In this document: positions 53,101 through 60,780 of the stretch, one piece after another
Numbering within the stretch: position 1 is the stretch's first letter
Layout: each line of letters begins with the position of its first letter
Source: Ensifer sp. MPMI2T
GTDB taxonomy: Bacteria > Pseudomonadota > Alphaproteobacteria > Rhizobiales > Rhizobiaceae
Direction: 5' to 3'
Assembly: GCF_004827385.1 (NCBI RefSeq)
Contig: NZ_SRXN01000037.1
Span: 1-63,462, forward strand
DNA length: 63,462 nucleotides
The notes under the pieces: generated by a model
What the model was told of the DNA's origin: nothing
Seen by the model: only the letters and a program-made list of their open reading frames with translations
The model's database searches: none
Position numbers and translations under genes: made by a program

Positions 53101-53645
53101 TCGACCGCATCTCGCGCGTCCTCAATCACCCGGTCAGCCTTCAATCGAAACATGGCAAAGGCACGGGCTTCAAGGTCGCGGTGCCGCTCGAAGCAAGCAT
53201 CAGCGAGCGCGCCAAACCGCGCGATGTCGCGGCCGCGAAGGCGAGCGACGCCTTGGCCGGTCTGAGCGTCATCTGTATCGACAATGAGCCGAAGATTCTC
53301 GACGGCATGGCAGTGCTACTTGGGGGGTGGGGCTGTAACGTCACCACGGTGGAATCGCTTGCCGGCTGCTCGGAAATGGCCCCCGGGCATCAAGCGAAGA
53401 GACCCGATGCGATCATCGCTGATTATCATCTCGGCGACGGCACCGGCATCGAAGCGATTGCCCGCATCCGCGCGCTTTGGGGGGAAAGCATTCCGGCCCT
53501 GCTGGTGACGGCCGACCGCTCTCCGGAGGTGCGCGGCGCCGCAGAACGCGACGCTATCGCCCTGCAAAACAAGCCCGTACGTCCGGCAGCCATGCGCGCA
53601 TGGTTGACCCAGCTCTCCATTGCGGGAAAAGCGGCTGCCGAATAG
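50139..53645 (+). CDS. Hybrid sensor kinase with N-terminal sodium/solute symporter domain (CrbS/MxtR-like)
   Basis: It encodes 1168 residues. An SSS-type transporter domain with 12-13 helices (about 1-510) is followed by a STAC-like linker (about 540-625), PAS (about 640-750), a coiled coil, a histidine kinase (His near 809 in AAGHDILQPLNAARL; ATP site with NLVSNAIKYT and GLGLGLSIV), and a receiver domain (Asp1095 in ADYHLGDG). This order matches CrbS/MxtR, which control acetyl-CoA synthetase and acetate use. The LuxR-type regulator downstream is convergent, and together they look like CrbS-CrbR. The ligand and target genes are inferred by family. Confidence 0.9.
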   Translation: MLSGSVIFASAFAYLLLLFAVASYGDRRARRNNAASKGRPLVYALSLAIYCTSWTYFGGVGLAAERGLEFTGIYIGPILMFTLGMPLVRRIIQLAKTERLTSVADFMAARYGKNPAVAAIVALISLVGAIPYIALQLKAVSSSVAAMIDTSHYGIGAGQTFIDLPLLVTLFLACFAIVFGTRHTDATEHQDGLILAISMESVVKLVAMLTIGAYVVFVLFDGPANLWAQAQQSPAVLAALEYRTPPARWVLLIVLSAFAIIMLPRQFHVTVVENRTETELRTAGVLFPLYLIAINLFVLPIAIAGILTFSGSGDADLYLLKLPLAGEVPLLSLTTFIGGFSAATAMVIVASVALSIMISNDIVMPVFLRRRLGLRGALQEDMAGTLLNIRRTAIFVVLLLGYAYYRSADISAGLASLGLLSFVAVSQMAPALLGGLVWRQANARGAITGMVCGFLVWAYLLFLPSLGGPDNSHVATTVLSFLLPFTDLFSGPDADPLVNATTLSLFVNSAAYVLASLTRTPKPLERFQAGVFITRRSRTEGTFRGRKTKVTVRDLKTTIARYMGEERMQRSFHTYEQQSGRWLDENASADMALIHFSEQLLGSAIGSSSARLVLSLVLQRMDDASSDTAWLLDQASEALQYNQDMLQTALSQMDQGIAVFDNANNLIIWNRRFRQLLDLPEAAGQVGFPLADIVEILTRRGDIRKDQEKALIANFLTLDKPFLLELANGERIIEVRTNAMPDKGIVTTYTDITQRVAADMALKQANETLELRVTERTGELTRVNRELAEARAAAEEANIGKTRFFAAAGHDILQPLNAARLYSSSLVERLGDSDNSTLVQNIDSSLESVEAILGAVLDISRLDTGAMKPRLQSVPLNELLRRIETDFAPMARAKGLELIVMPTSLVVRSDPNLLRRVVQNLVSNAIKYTLKGKVLVGVRRRGRAATIEVLDSGIGIPPSKFRTVFKEFARLDEGARTASGLGLGLSIVDRISRVLNHPVSLQSKHGKGTGFKVAVPLEASISERAKPRDVAAAKASDALAGLSVICIDNEPKILDGMAVLLGGWGCNVTTVESLAGCSEMAPGHQAKRPDAIIADYHLGDGTGIEAIARIRALWGESIPALLVTADRSPEVRGAAERDAIALQNKPVRPAAMRAWLTQLSIAGKAAAE

Positions 53646-53678
53646 CGGCGCTATTTGGCCGAACAAACCGCGTGCAAT

Positions 53679-53805
53679 CGCCCCTCACCTAAACCTGTCC
53701 CCGCAAACGGAGGGGACTTGGGCGTTCGGCGGTTGCCGCGAGTCACCTTCGCCCCGCGCGCGGGGCGAAGGTGGCCGGCAGGCCGGATGAGGGGCGGAGA
53801 CCCGC
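53679..53805. repeat. GC-rich palindromic repeat (third family), copy a
   Basis: It spans a GC-rich segment with an exact GCCCCGCGCGCGGGGC palindrome, then GAAGGTGGCCGGCAGGCCGG and ATGAGGGGCG. The inverted copy is at 60599-60729, with a related end at 63385. It sits between the convergent kinase and regulator genes. Confidence 0.8.
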
Positions 53806-53840
53806 TCACATTTTCCGAGATTTACCGACGAAGCGCCAAA

Positions 53841-54488
53841 TCAAGCCGCTGCGACTGTGCCTATCTTCGACAGCTGGATAACTGCCTGCGTGCGGCTGTC
53901 GACGTTGAGTTTCAGCAGGATCGCTGAAACATGAGCCTTGATCGTCGCCTCCGAGACGCCGAGCTCGTAGGCGATCTGCTTGTTGAGCAGGCCCTCGGCT
54001 AGCATGCTGAGCACGCGCGACTGCTGCGGCGTCAGCGTCTGCAGCCGATGCAGGAGATCGGCCACTTCCGGCTCGTATTCCTGGTTCTGGTCGTAACCCG
54101 CCGGCACGAAGACTTCACCGGCGATCACCTTGGTGATGCCGTCGCGAATTTCGTCGATGCCAGCAGACTTGGAGAGGAAACCGGCAGCACCAAGATCGAT
54201 CGCACGATGAATGGTCGCCGGATCGTCATGGGCCGAGACGATCATCACCGGGAGGCTCGGAAACTCCGCCCGCAACGCAATGAGGCCGGAAAGACCGCTG
54301 ACGCCGGGCATGGTGAGGTCCAACAGCATCAGGTCGGCATCCGGATACTCGGCCGCGGCTTTGCGCGCGGCCGCGAAATCACCGGCTTCGACGATACCCG
54401 GAGCATCGGCCATGCCGCTCAGCGCCTGGCGCATTGCACCACGAAAAAGCGGGTGGTCATCGGCGATGATGATGGTCATTTCCGGCAT
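53841..54488 (-). CDS. LuxR/NarL-type response regulator (CrbR/ErdR-like)
   Basis: It encodes 215 residues. Receiver: ADDHPLFRGAM with Asp pair, phospho-acceptor Asp in LMLLDLTMPGVSG, the conserved Lys in GFLSKSAG. HTH: LTPQQSRVLSMLAEGLLNKQ, then IAYELGVSEATIKAHVSAIL. It faces the symporter-kinase, 195 bp away, so it is the probable partner; CrbR/ErdR in other genera activates acsA. It has no close co-directional neighbour upstream. Confidence 0.9.
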   Translation of the reverse strand: MPEMTIIIADDHPLFRGAMRQALSGMADAPGIVEAGDFAAARKAAAEYPDADLMLLDLTMPGVSGLSGLIALRAEFPSLPVMIVSAHDDPATIHRAIDLGAAGFLSKSAGIDEIRDGITKVIAGEVFVPAGYDQNQEYEPEVADLLHRLQTLTPQQSRVLSMLAEGLLNKQIAYELGVSEATIKAHVSAILLKLNVDSRTQAVIQLSKIGTVAAA

Positions 54489-54577
54489 AGGGTGCTCCCT
54501 CCCAAGAGCCTCAGCCCCGGACCCTGCGCATCCTCCAACGCGCCGGATCGCGTCTCAATGGTTCGTGCCGGCGCCCG

Positions 54578-55009
54578 TCAGGTCTTTTGCGGCACCCTAC
54601 CATCGGTGGAACCGTCTCCGCTCCCTTCGAGATCCTTCACGATCTCCATGAACTTACGCATCATTCTTTCCATGATGCTCATTGTCCGGTCAATCTCTTC
54701 ATCGCTCGGAAGAGCCGGTTTCAGCGCAGTTTCACCGCTTTTGACCGCCTTTTCCAGCGCCTCGACGCGTTTCGTCAAAAGATCGATCTCCCGCTCGAAG
54801 GCCGCCCGCTCATCGGCTGCCATCCGGCAGACGAGCTCGCCGTTCTTTTCCCGGCACAATGTAACCTCCCCCGTCTCAGTGTCGAGCCGCGCGATGCCGG
54901 TGTCCGATTTTTGCATGCTGTAGCGCCCCGGGGATACCTCCTGCGCATAGGCCGACGCGACGCAGCCGAGCGTCAGCCCCATCGCCAGTGCCGCAATTAC
55001 CTTCCTCAT
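54578..55009 (-). CDS. Secreted hypothetical protein with coiled coil
   Basis: It encodes 143 residues. GGAGGAG precedes ATG 55009. A signal peptide (MRKVIAALAMGLTLGCVASA, cleaved near AYA) leads into PGRYSMQKSDTGIARLDTETGEVTLC, with a Cys pair (TLC, LVC). A heptad helix follows (FEREIDLLTKRVEALEKAV). The domain resembles small periplasmic proteins common in rhizobia; I recognise no function. It is divergent from the DUF952 gene, and the 90-bp between could hold both promoters. Confidence 0.7.
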   Translation of the reverse strand: MRKVIAALAMGLTLGCVASAYAQEVSPGRYSMQKSDTGIARLDTETGEVTLCREKNGELVCRMAADERAAFEREIDLLTKRVEALEKAVKSGETALKPALPSDEEIDRTMSIMERMMRKFMEIVKDLEGSGDGSTDGRVPQKT

Positions 55010-55114
55010 GACAGCTCCTCCATTGGATGCTGCGGAAATCCGCCTTCCGTGGTGGACAAGCGCCAATATTTGCGGCAAGGCCACGATTGGGTTTCACGAC
55101 GGACAAGCGGGCAC

Positions 55115-55462
55115 ATGAACGCCATTATATACAAAATCGTTCCGGCACTGCTATGGCAGGAGGCGCGGCAGGCTGGACAATTCACGGGCGCGCCCGTCGA
55201 CCTTGCCGATGGCTTCATCCATTTCTCGACCAGGGATCAGGTCGTCGAAACGGCCGCAAGGCACTTCGTAGGGCAGGACGGCCTGCTGCTCATCGCCATC
55301 AACGGCGCGGCCCTTGGCGACAAGCTCGTCTACGAACCATCGCGCGGCGGCGCGCTGTTTCCCCATCTATACGGGCCACTCCCGCTCGATGCTGCGATCT
55401 GGGAGAAGCCATTGCCATTGGGAGCCGACGGCCTCCACGTCTTTCCCGAGCTTCTACCATGA
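55115..55462 (+). CDS. DUF952 family protein
   Basis: It encodes 115 residues: MNAIIYKIVPALLWQEARQA, DGFIHFSTRDQVVETAARHF, LVYEPSRGGALFPHLYGPLP and GLHVFPELL. This is the DUF952 pattern: a small fold related to glutathione S-transferase-like or ADP-ribosyl domains, often placed before pyrD in rhizobia. The start was set at ATG 55115 since the upstream open frame runs through a divergent gene. It overlaps pyrD (ATGA). Function unknown. Confidence 0.88.
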   Translation: MNAIIYKIVPALLWQEARQAGQFTGAPVDLADGFIHFSTRDQVVETAARHFVGQDGLLLIAINGAALGDKLVYEPSRGGALFPHLYGPLPLDAAIWEKPLPLGADGLHVFPELLP

Positions 55463-56547
55463 TCGGTGCCCTGAAATTTCTCTCACGCAGCGGCTTGTTC
55501 CTTCTCGACCCGGAGGCCGCGCACGGTCTATCGATCAAGGCGCTCAAAAGTGGGCTGGTGCCGAGTTGCGCGGCGCCGGCCGATCCGCGCCTCAGCCAAG
55601 AAATCGCCGGCCTCACCTTCCCTAACCCCATCGGCATGGCGGCCGGGTACGACAAGAATGCGGAAGTGCCGGAGGCGCTCCTGAAGATCGGCTTCGGCTT
55701 CACCGAAATCGGCACGGTCACGCCGAGGCCGCAGCCCGGCAATGACAAGCCCCGCATCTTCCGTCTGGTGGAAGATCAGGCGGTCATCAACCGGCTTGGC
55801 TTCAACAACGAAGGCCATGGAGCCGCGCTCGCGCGCCTTCAGAGCTGCTCGCGTCAGGCACTGATCGGCGTCAATATCGGCGCGAACAAGGACAGTGCCG
55901 ATCGTATCAGCGACTATGTGGCGGGGATCCGGACATTCTATCCGGTCGCACGCTATTTCACCGCCAATATATCGTCGCCGAACACGCCCGGCCTGCGAGA
56001 CCTCCAGGCGCGCGAAAGCCTGGCAGCACTGCTTTCCGCCGTGCTTTCGGCCCGCGACGAGGAAGCAAAGAAAAGCGCGAAGCGAATCCCGGTCTTCCTG
56101 AAGATCGCTCCCGATCTCACCGAAGAGGCGATGGACGACATCGCAGCTGAAGTGCTGGCGCACGATCTCGACGGCCTGATCGTCTCCAACACCACGCTTG
56201 CGCGCGACGGATTGAAGGATCGGCGACAGGCTCAAGAAGCGGGCGGGCTTTCCGGCAGGCCGCTCTTCGAGAAATCGACGGCAGTGCTCGCGCGGATGCG
56301 CAAGCGTGTCGGCCCCGCCCTGCCGATCATCGGAGTCGGTGGCGTGAACTCGGCGGAAACCGCAGCGGAGAAAATCCGCGCCGGCGCCGATCTCGTCCAG
56401 CTCTATTCCTGCATGGTCTATGAGGGGCCGGGGCTGCCCGGCCGGATCGTGCGGGGGCTGTCGGAGCTCTGCGATCGCGAGAAGCTTGCCTCGATCCGCG
56501 ACATCCGCGACAGCCGCCTGTCCTACTGGGCCGCGCGAAACACCTGA
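55459..56547 (+). CDS. pyrD: Dihydroorotate dehydrogenase (quinone), class 2
   Basis: It encodes 362 residues. The N-terminal helix (FLSRSGLFLLDPEAAHGLSI) is the class 2 membrane-association segment. FMN-site residues are in NPIGMAAGYDKNAEV, ANISSPNTPGLRDLQ (catalytic Ser in SSPNTPG), VFLKIAPDL and IIGVGGVNSAETA. It oxidises dihydroorotate with quinone as acceptor in pyrimidine synthesis. It is coupled to DUF952 by overlap and convergent with the MATE gene, overlapping it by 25 bp. Confidence 0.97.
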   Translation: MIGALKFLSRSGLFLLDPEAAHGLSIKALKSGLVPSCAAPADPRLSQEIAGLTFPNPIGMAAGYDKNAEVPEALLKIGFGFTEIGTVTPRPQPGNDKPRIFRLVEDQAVINRLGFNNEGHGAALARLQSCSRQALIGVNIGANKDSADRISDYVAGIRTFYPVARYFTANISSPNTPGLRDLQARESLAALLSAVLSARDEEAKKSAKRIPVFLKIAPDLTEEAMDDIAAEVLAHDLDGLIVSNTTLARDGLKDRRQAQEAGGLSGRPLFEKSTAVLARMRKRVGPALPIIGVGGVNSAETAAEKIRAGADLVQLYSCMVYEGPGLPGRIVRGLSELCDREKLASIRDIRDSRLSYWAARNT

Positions 56548-57896
56548 GCGGCACGGCGCGGCACCAGGACCAGCAGAAATACCCCGCGCATGAGCAGGAA
56601 CAGGTTGAGCCCGGCCCAAAGCCCGTGATTGCCGAAGGCCGGGATCAGTATCGCGAGCACGAGCACATAGCCGATAAAGGCTGCCAGCATCATGTCGCGC
56701 ATGTCGCGTGACCAGGTGGCGCCGATGAAAACGCCATCCATCAGGAAGGCGAGTGCGCCGGTCAGCGCCGTCAGCGCCGCCCAAGGCATGTATTCGTAAG
56801 CGAGCGCCCGCACATCCGGCGCCGTCGTCAGCACGTCGACTAGGTCATCCCCGAAGACAAGGAAGCCAAGCGTCGTCAGTGCGGCGAGGCCAAGCGACCA
56901 AAGCGCGGTCATGCGCAAGGCGCGATCGAAGGCCGGGCGGTATCCGGCACCGATCGATCGTCCGGTAAGCTGCTCGGCCGCATTGGCGAGGCCGTCGAGA
57001 TAGTATCCGGCGACGAGAAAGATCGTCATCAGCACGGCGTTGGCGGCAAGCGTCACCGGCCCGAAGGCCGTACCAATCCGCGTCATGAGCGTGAAGGCAG
57101 CAAGCAGCACGAAAGAGCGGATCATGATGTCGCGGTTAAGGCCGAACAGCGGCTTCAGCCGCTCGCGGGCGAAGATCACCGCCCAGTCCGGCGCATCGCG
57201 CCGGTCAAATCGCCCATAGACGATCGCGAAGCCGGCGAGTGCGCCGATGACTTCGCCCGTCACCGTCGCCACCGCCACGCCCGTCACGCCCCAACCGAGG
57301 ACGAGGCCGAGCAGGATGGAAAGCACAATGTTGATACCGTTGATGAGCGTCTGCAGCAGGAGGCCGATGGACCCTTCGCCGCGCCCAAGGACGAAGCCGA
57401 GGATCGCGTAATTGGCAAGTGCCGCCGGCCCGGACAGGATCCGATAGAAGAAATAGGTGCGTGTGACCGCTTCGACCTCGGCACCGGGTGCCATCAGCCA
57501 CAGGCCGGCGGCAAACAGCAAGGGCGAGAGCAAGACGACGGCGACACCCGAGAAAAGCGCGATCACCAGCGACCGCCAGAAGACCGCCTGTTGCTCGCGT
57601 CGGTCGCCCCGGCCATAGGCCTGCGCAACGAGACCTGTCGTGGAAGCCCGGAGGAAGTTGAAGGTCGTGAAAATCAGGTCGAACATCACGGCGCCAACCG
57701 CGAGCCCGGCGAGCAGGTCAGCTCGGCCGAGGCGGCCGACCACCGCGGTGTCGACAAGACCAAGCAGCGGCGTCGTCAGGAACCCCAGCGTCATCGGCAA
57801 GGCAATCGAAAAGATCAGCCGATTTGTGACGTGAAACGGGCCGGCTTCGCCAGCATGCGCGTCGCGTTCGAGGGTTTCCGTGGCAGCCATTGTCAA
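56523..57896 (-). CDS. MATE family efflux transporter (DinF/NorM-like)
   Basis: It encodes 457 residues with 12 membrane helices. MTLGFLTTPLLGLVDTAVVG and GLVAQAYGRGDRREQQAVF are family-typical. The protein exports drugs or cations by antiport. Its 3' end overlaps pyrD by 25 bp on the opposite strand. The gene is 39 bp after the CAP-domain gene on the same strand. Substrates are unknown. Confidence 0.93.
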   Translation of the reverse strand: MTMAATETLERDAHAGEAGPFHVTNRLIFSIALPMTLGFLTTPLLGLVDTAVVGRLGRADLLAGLAVGAVMFDLIFTTFNFLRASTTGLVAQAYGRGDRREQQAVFWRSLVIALFSGVAVVLLSPLLFAAGLWLMAPGAEVEAVTRTYFFYRILSGPAALANYAILGFVLGRGEGSIGLLLQTLINGINIVLSILLGLVLGWGVTGVAVATVTGEVIGALAGFAIVYGRFDRRDAPDWAVIFARERLKPLFGLNRDIMIRSFVLLAAFTLMTRIGTAFGPVTLAANAVLMTIFLVAGYYLDGLANAAEQLTGRSIGAGYRPAFDRALRMTALWSLGLAALTTLGFLVFGDDLVDVLTTAPDVRALAYEYMPWAALTALTGALAFLMDGVFIGATWSRDMRDMMLAAFIGYVLVLAILIPAFGNHGLWAGLNLFLLMRGVFLLVLVPRRAAQVFRAAQ

Positions 57897-57935
57897 ATTC
57901 CTTGCGGGCCGCTTCCGCCCTTCAAGGGAATCAGG

Positions 57936-58439
57936 TCAGCCGGAGAGCACCATGGCCCAATAGGGGCGGTTTCCGGAAGCGGAATTCTGCGCCACTGCAA
58001 CACCGAGACCACGGTATTGGCCGAGCATGTTTTCGAGATGCTTCGGAGAATGGAACCAGGCGTTATAGGCACTCTCCGCATCGTCCTGGCCCATGGCGAT
58101 GTTTTCCGCAGCCGGAAGCGTAACGCCCTGCGTTTTCATCCGGTCGTAGAAATTGTCGCGCCAGCCGATGTTGTGCTGCATCTTGCCGACACGCGCCATG
58201 CGCGCCGCCTGGCTCAATGCCGCAACCGACGCGACCGGGTCGTGAGCAAGCGACGTCAGCCCGCGATCCTTCCGCAACGTGTTGACGTAGCCAAGTGTCG
58301 CTGTCGTCTGGTCGCTTCCGCTGCCTTCGCCAGTAGATAGGAGGTTTGATGTCGTGCAGCCGGCAAGCACGCCGAGTGAAAGGAAGCCGCCAGCCCGCAA
58401 CAGGACGCGCCTGCGGATTAAGAACTGCTGATGCTGCAT
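57936..58439 (-). CDS. CAP/SCP-domain lipoprotein
   Basis: It encodes 167 residues. The signal peptide ends LGVLAGC (lipobox Cys near residue 28). The CAP domain follows: LGYVNTLRKDRGLTSLAHDP, AARMARVGKMQHNIGW, AENIAMGQDDAESAYNAWFH and NMLGQYRGLGVAVAQNSAS. It retains the CAP His/Glu residues (HNIG, AENIA, WFHSPKH). CAP proteins are secreted and have various uses. Start 58439 (MQHQQ) lies 3 bp after the upstream stop, supporting it over the longer frame. Likely co-transcribed with its upstream neighbour. Confidence 0.9.
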   Translation of the reverse strand: MQHQQFLIRRRVLLRAGGFLSLGVLAGCTTSNLLSTGEGSGSDQTTATLGYVNTLRKDRGLTSLAHDPVASVAALSQAARMARVGKMQHNIGWRDNFYDRMKTQGVTLPAAENIAMGQDDAESAYNAWFHSPKHLENMLGQYRGLGVAVAQNSASGNRPYWAMVLSG

Positions 58440-58441
58440 AC

Positions 58442-58708
58442 TTACCGTCGATAGCTCAAAACACGAAGAATGAGGAAGGCGGGTATGACGATTGCCGCCC
58501 CGAGCAACAGATAGTCGCCGACCCTTCCGAGGGCCGCGAAACCCGTACGCCACAGGTCGAGCAGGAAACTGCGAATGCCAAAATAAATGTCGACCGGATA
58601 CCAGTCGAACACGGTCATGACGAAACCGACCAGGATCGACACCACGACGAGCTTGACCAGCACGCGCAGCGGCGTATCCCCGAGAAACTTGTTAAGTCCG
58701 TCCGACAT
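58442..58708 (-). CDS. Small integral membrane protein (DUF6460-like)
   Basis: It encodes 88 residues with two membrane helices: VLVKLVVVSILVGFVMTVFD and YLLLGAAIVIPAFLILRVLS. It includes MSDGLNKFLGDTPLR and an FDWYPVDIYFGI loop, typical of a rhizobial DUF6460-like family. It ends 2 bp before the CAP gene start, so the two are coupled. Function unknown. Confidence 0.8.
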   Translation of the reverse strand: MSDGLNKFLGDTPLRVLVKLVVVSILVGFVMTVFDWYPVDIYFGIRSFLLDLWRTGFAALGRVGDYLLLGAAIVIPAFLILRVLSYRR

Positions 58709-58854
58709 CGGCGAGAATTCTCCTGTTACCTTTCACATAAGCCGCCTTCACCGAGGTCGCAAGGCGCAAGAGAAAGCGAGTTGCGTCGTCTTTCAGATTC
58801 CGCTTGTATTTTGCGGTGGTCAGCGCCAGAAGCGTCCATCGCAACCACGCCGTC

Positions 58855-59799
58855 ATGTCGATGACCCTCAACCAGCTCTCCTCCGGCGACCTGATCGCCG
58901 ATCGCCGCGCCGATTACGCCAAAATGCTCGCCGAAGCCGGTGAACCGCAAAGTGCGGCGGAACTGATGGCCCAGGCTCTTGAACGCGCGCCCGACTGGCC
59001 CGCCGGCTGGTTTCGGCTGGCGGACTATGAGGAGAAATCTGGCCGAAAAGAGGCAGCGATCGAGGCACTCCGCAACACGCTGCGGCTCAATCCCGAGGAC
59101 ATTTTCGGCGCCGGCCTGAAACTCGCCCTTCTCGGCGCGGCCGAGACGCCCGAACAGCCGCCGAGCGTGTATGTCGAACGCCTTTTCGACGACTATGCGG
59201 AGCGCTTCGACAAGGCCCTCGTCGAGAAGCTCGAATACAGCGTGCCCGAAAAGCTCGCCGCGCTGATCGACCGAGCGACCGACGGCCGCCGTTTTCATCA
59301 CGTCACCGACCTCGGTTGCGGCACCGGCCTTTTCGGCGAGCGCATCCGCCATCGCTGCGCCTATCTCGAAGGCTTCGACCTCTCCGCCAACATGCTGGCC
59401 AAGGCGGAGGCAAAGGCGATCTACGACCGTCTGGCGCAGGCGGACCTGTCGCTCGCGGCGGAAAGCTCGGGCGCGCTCGGCGATTTTCCAACCGCAAGGG
59501 CCGATCTCGTCAGTGCGGCGGATGTATTGATGTATCTCGGCAATCTCGAAAGTGTCTTCGTGATCGCCGACCGACTGCTCGTGCCCGGTGGCCTCTTCGC
59601 CTTTTCGGTCGAGGACGCTGCAACGGGTGAAGGCTTCGTCCTCCGGCCGTCGCTGCGCTACGCGCATTCCGAACCCTATATCACCGAGGTTTGCGCCGAA
59701 CGCGGATTTTCTCTGGTCGCAACGGAACGCACGGTCATTCGCATGGATGCCGGAAAGCCGGTCGCGGGAATACTGTTGCTCGCGCGGAAACCTGCATAG
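58855..59799 (+). CDS. TPR-containing class I SAM methyltransferase
   Basis: It encodes 314 residues. An N-terminal TPR-like region (about 20-90: AAELMAQALERAPDWPAGWF, RLADYEEKSGRKEAAIEALR) precedes a Rossmann methyltransferase with VTDLGCGTGLFGERI, GFDLSANMLAKAEAK and ADVLMYLGN. It resembles TPR-methyltransferases of rhizobia with unknown targets. ATG 58861 is an alternative start in the same frame. It stands alone, divergent from the DUF6460-like gene. Confidence 0.88.
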   Translation: MSMTLNQLSSGDLIADRRADYAKMLAEAGEPQSAAELMAQALERAPDWPAGWFRLADYEEKSGRKEAAIEALRNTLRLNPEDIFGAGLKLALLGAAETPEQPPSVYVERLFDDYAERFDKALVEKLEYSVPEKLAALIDRATDGRRFHHVTDLGCGTGLFGERIRHRCAYLEGFDLSANMLAKAEAKAIYDRLAQADLSLAAESSGALGDFPTARADLVSAADVLMYLGNLESVFVIADRLLVPGGLFAFSVEDAATGEGFVLRPSLRYAHSEPYITEVCAERGFSLVATERTVIRMDAGKPVAGILLLARKPA

Positions 59800-59884
59800 A
59801 ACGCAAAGCTGCCACGCGAAAATAGGTCAGCATTGCTTACATATTTTTCTTGAATGTTTTGTGCATTGCAGCAATGCTGACGGG

Positions 59885-59921
59885 CTACAGCGTCGCATCC
59901 AATAGGACGCGAATCATGCAG
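59885..59921. repeat. Partial RIME-like fragment
   Basis: CTACAGCGTCGCATCC, AATAGGACGCG and AATCATGCAG keep the outer ends of the repeat with the middle deleted. It is 20 bp before the YitT-like gene. Confidence 0.55.
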
Positions 59922-59940
59922 TAGCAATCGGGGTTTCGTC

Positions 59941-60576
59941 ATGGCACAAGGCAGCAGCGTTTTCGGTCTCTGGAATACCAGCCCCACCCGGCACACGCCC
60001 GTCGAGGACGTGCAGGGTATCTTTTCCGGAAGCCTCGTTGCCGCGCTCGGGCTGTATTTCCTCGCGAGCGCCGGACTTCTGACCGGCAGCACCGCCGGCA
60101 TTGCTTTCCTGCTGCATTATACGACCGGCGTGAACTTCGGTCTTGCCTTCTTTCTCCTCAACCTGCCCTTCTTCTATCTCTCGCTGAAGCGGCTCGGGCC
60201 GGCGTTCACGATCAAGACTTTCATCGCCATCGCCTTGACGTCGTTTCTGACCGACGCGCAATCGCGCCTATTTCAGGTCGGCGGAATTCATCCCGCTTGG
60301 GCAGCGCTGCTCGGCGGGCTGCTGCTCGGATATGGGCTTCTGGCGCTCTACCGCCACCGCGCGAGCCTCGGCGGCGTCGGCATATTGGGCATCTATCTGC
60401 AAGAGCGCTTCGGCATTCGCGCCGGGCTGGTGCAGCTCGCGATCGACATGGTCGTTCTCGCCACCGCCTTCGCTGTTACGACGCCGTCCGTCGTCGTCTG
60501 GTCGGTGCTCGGCGCGGTTGTCCTCAACCTGTTTGTGGCCATCAATCACCGCGCCGACCGCTACATCGCGCTTTGA
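59941..60576 (+). CDS. YitT-family membrane protein
   Basis: It encodes 211 residues with five to six helices: GSLVAALGLYFLASAGLLTG, SLGGVGILGIYLQERFG and VVWSVLGAVVLNLFVAINHR. TGGxxG-type sequence STAGIAFLLHYTTGVNFGLA is family-typical. The function of YitT proteins is unclear; transport of an unknown substrate has been suggested. No partner gene is adjacent; a GC-rich repeat follows. Confidence 0.85.
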   Translation: MAQGSSVFGLWNTSPTRHTPVEDVQGIFSGSLVAALGLYFLASAGLLTGSTAGIAFLLHYTTGVNFGLAFFLLNLPFFYLSLKRLGPAFTIKTFIAIALTSFLTDAQSRLFQVGGIHPAWAALLGGLLLGYGLLALYRHRASLGGVGILGIYLQERFGIRAGLVQLAIDMVVLATAFAVTTPSVVVWSVLGAVVLNLFVAINHRADRYIAL

Positions 60577-60598
60577 TGCCGGACGCGTGCGACACGCG

Positions 60599-60729
60599 AG
60601 CGCCCCTCATCCGGCCTGCCGGCCACCTTCTCCCCGCACGCGGGGCGAAGGACACTCGCGACGCCGTCCAGTCCCTCGCCCCCGCTTGCGGGGAGCTAGT
60701 CCTCTGGTTAAACCCGTGGAGAGGGGCAA
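60599..60729. repeat. GC-rich palindromic repeat (third family), copy b
   Basis: CGCCCCTCATCCGGCCTGCC, then GGCCACCTTC, is the reverse complement of the end of copy a at 53679-53805. It continues CCCCGCACGCGGGG, then CCCCGCTTGCGGGG. It fills the gap between the YitT-like gene and the helicase. Confidence 0.8.
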
Positions 60730-60780
60730 TCACGAGCACGCCGCATAGCAGGCTTCTCTTTTGCCGCGTTTGATCTACCT

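Noticed and set aside
54587..55114. Long upstream extension of the DUF952 gene
   Set aside because: It runs antisense through the divergent secreted-protein gene, which has its own ribosome site and signal peptide; the DUF952 family starts at MNAIIYK.
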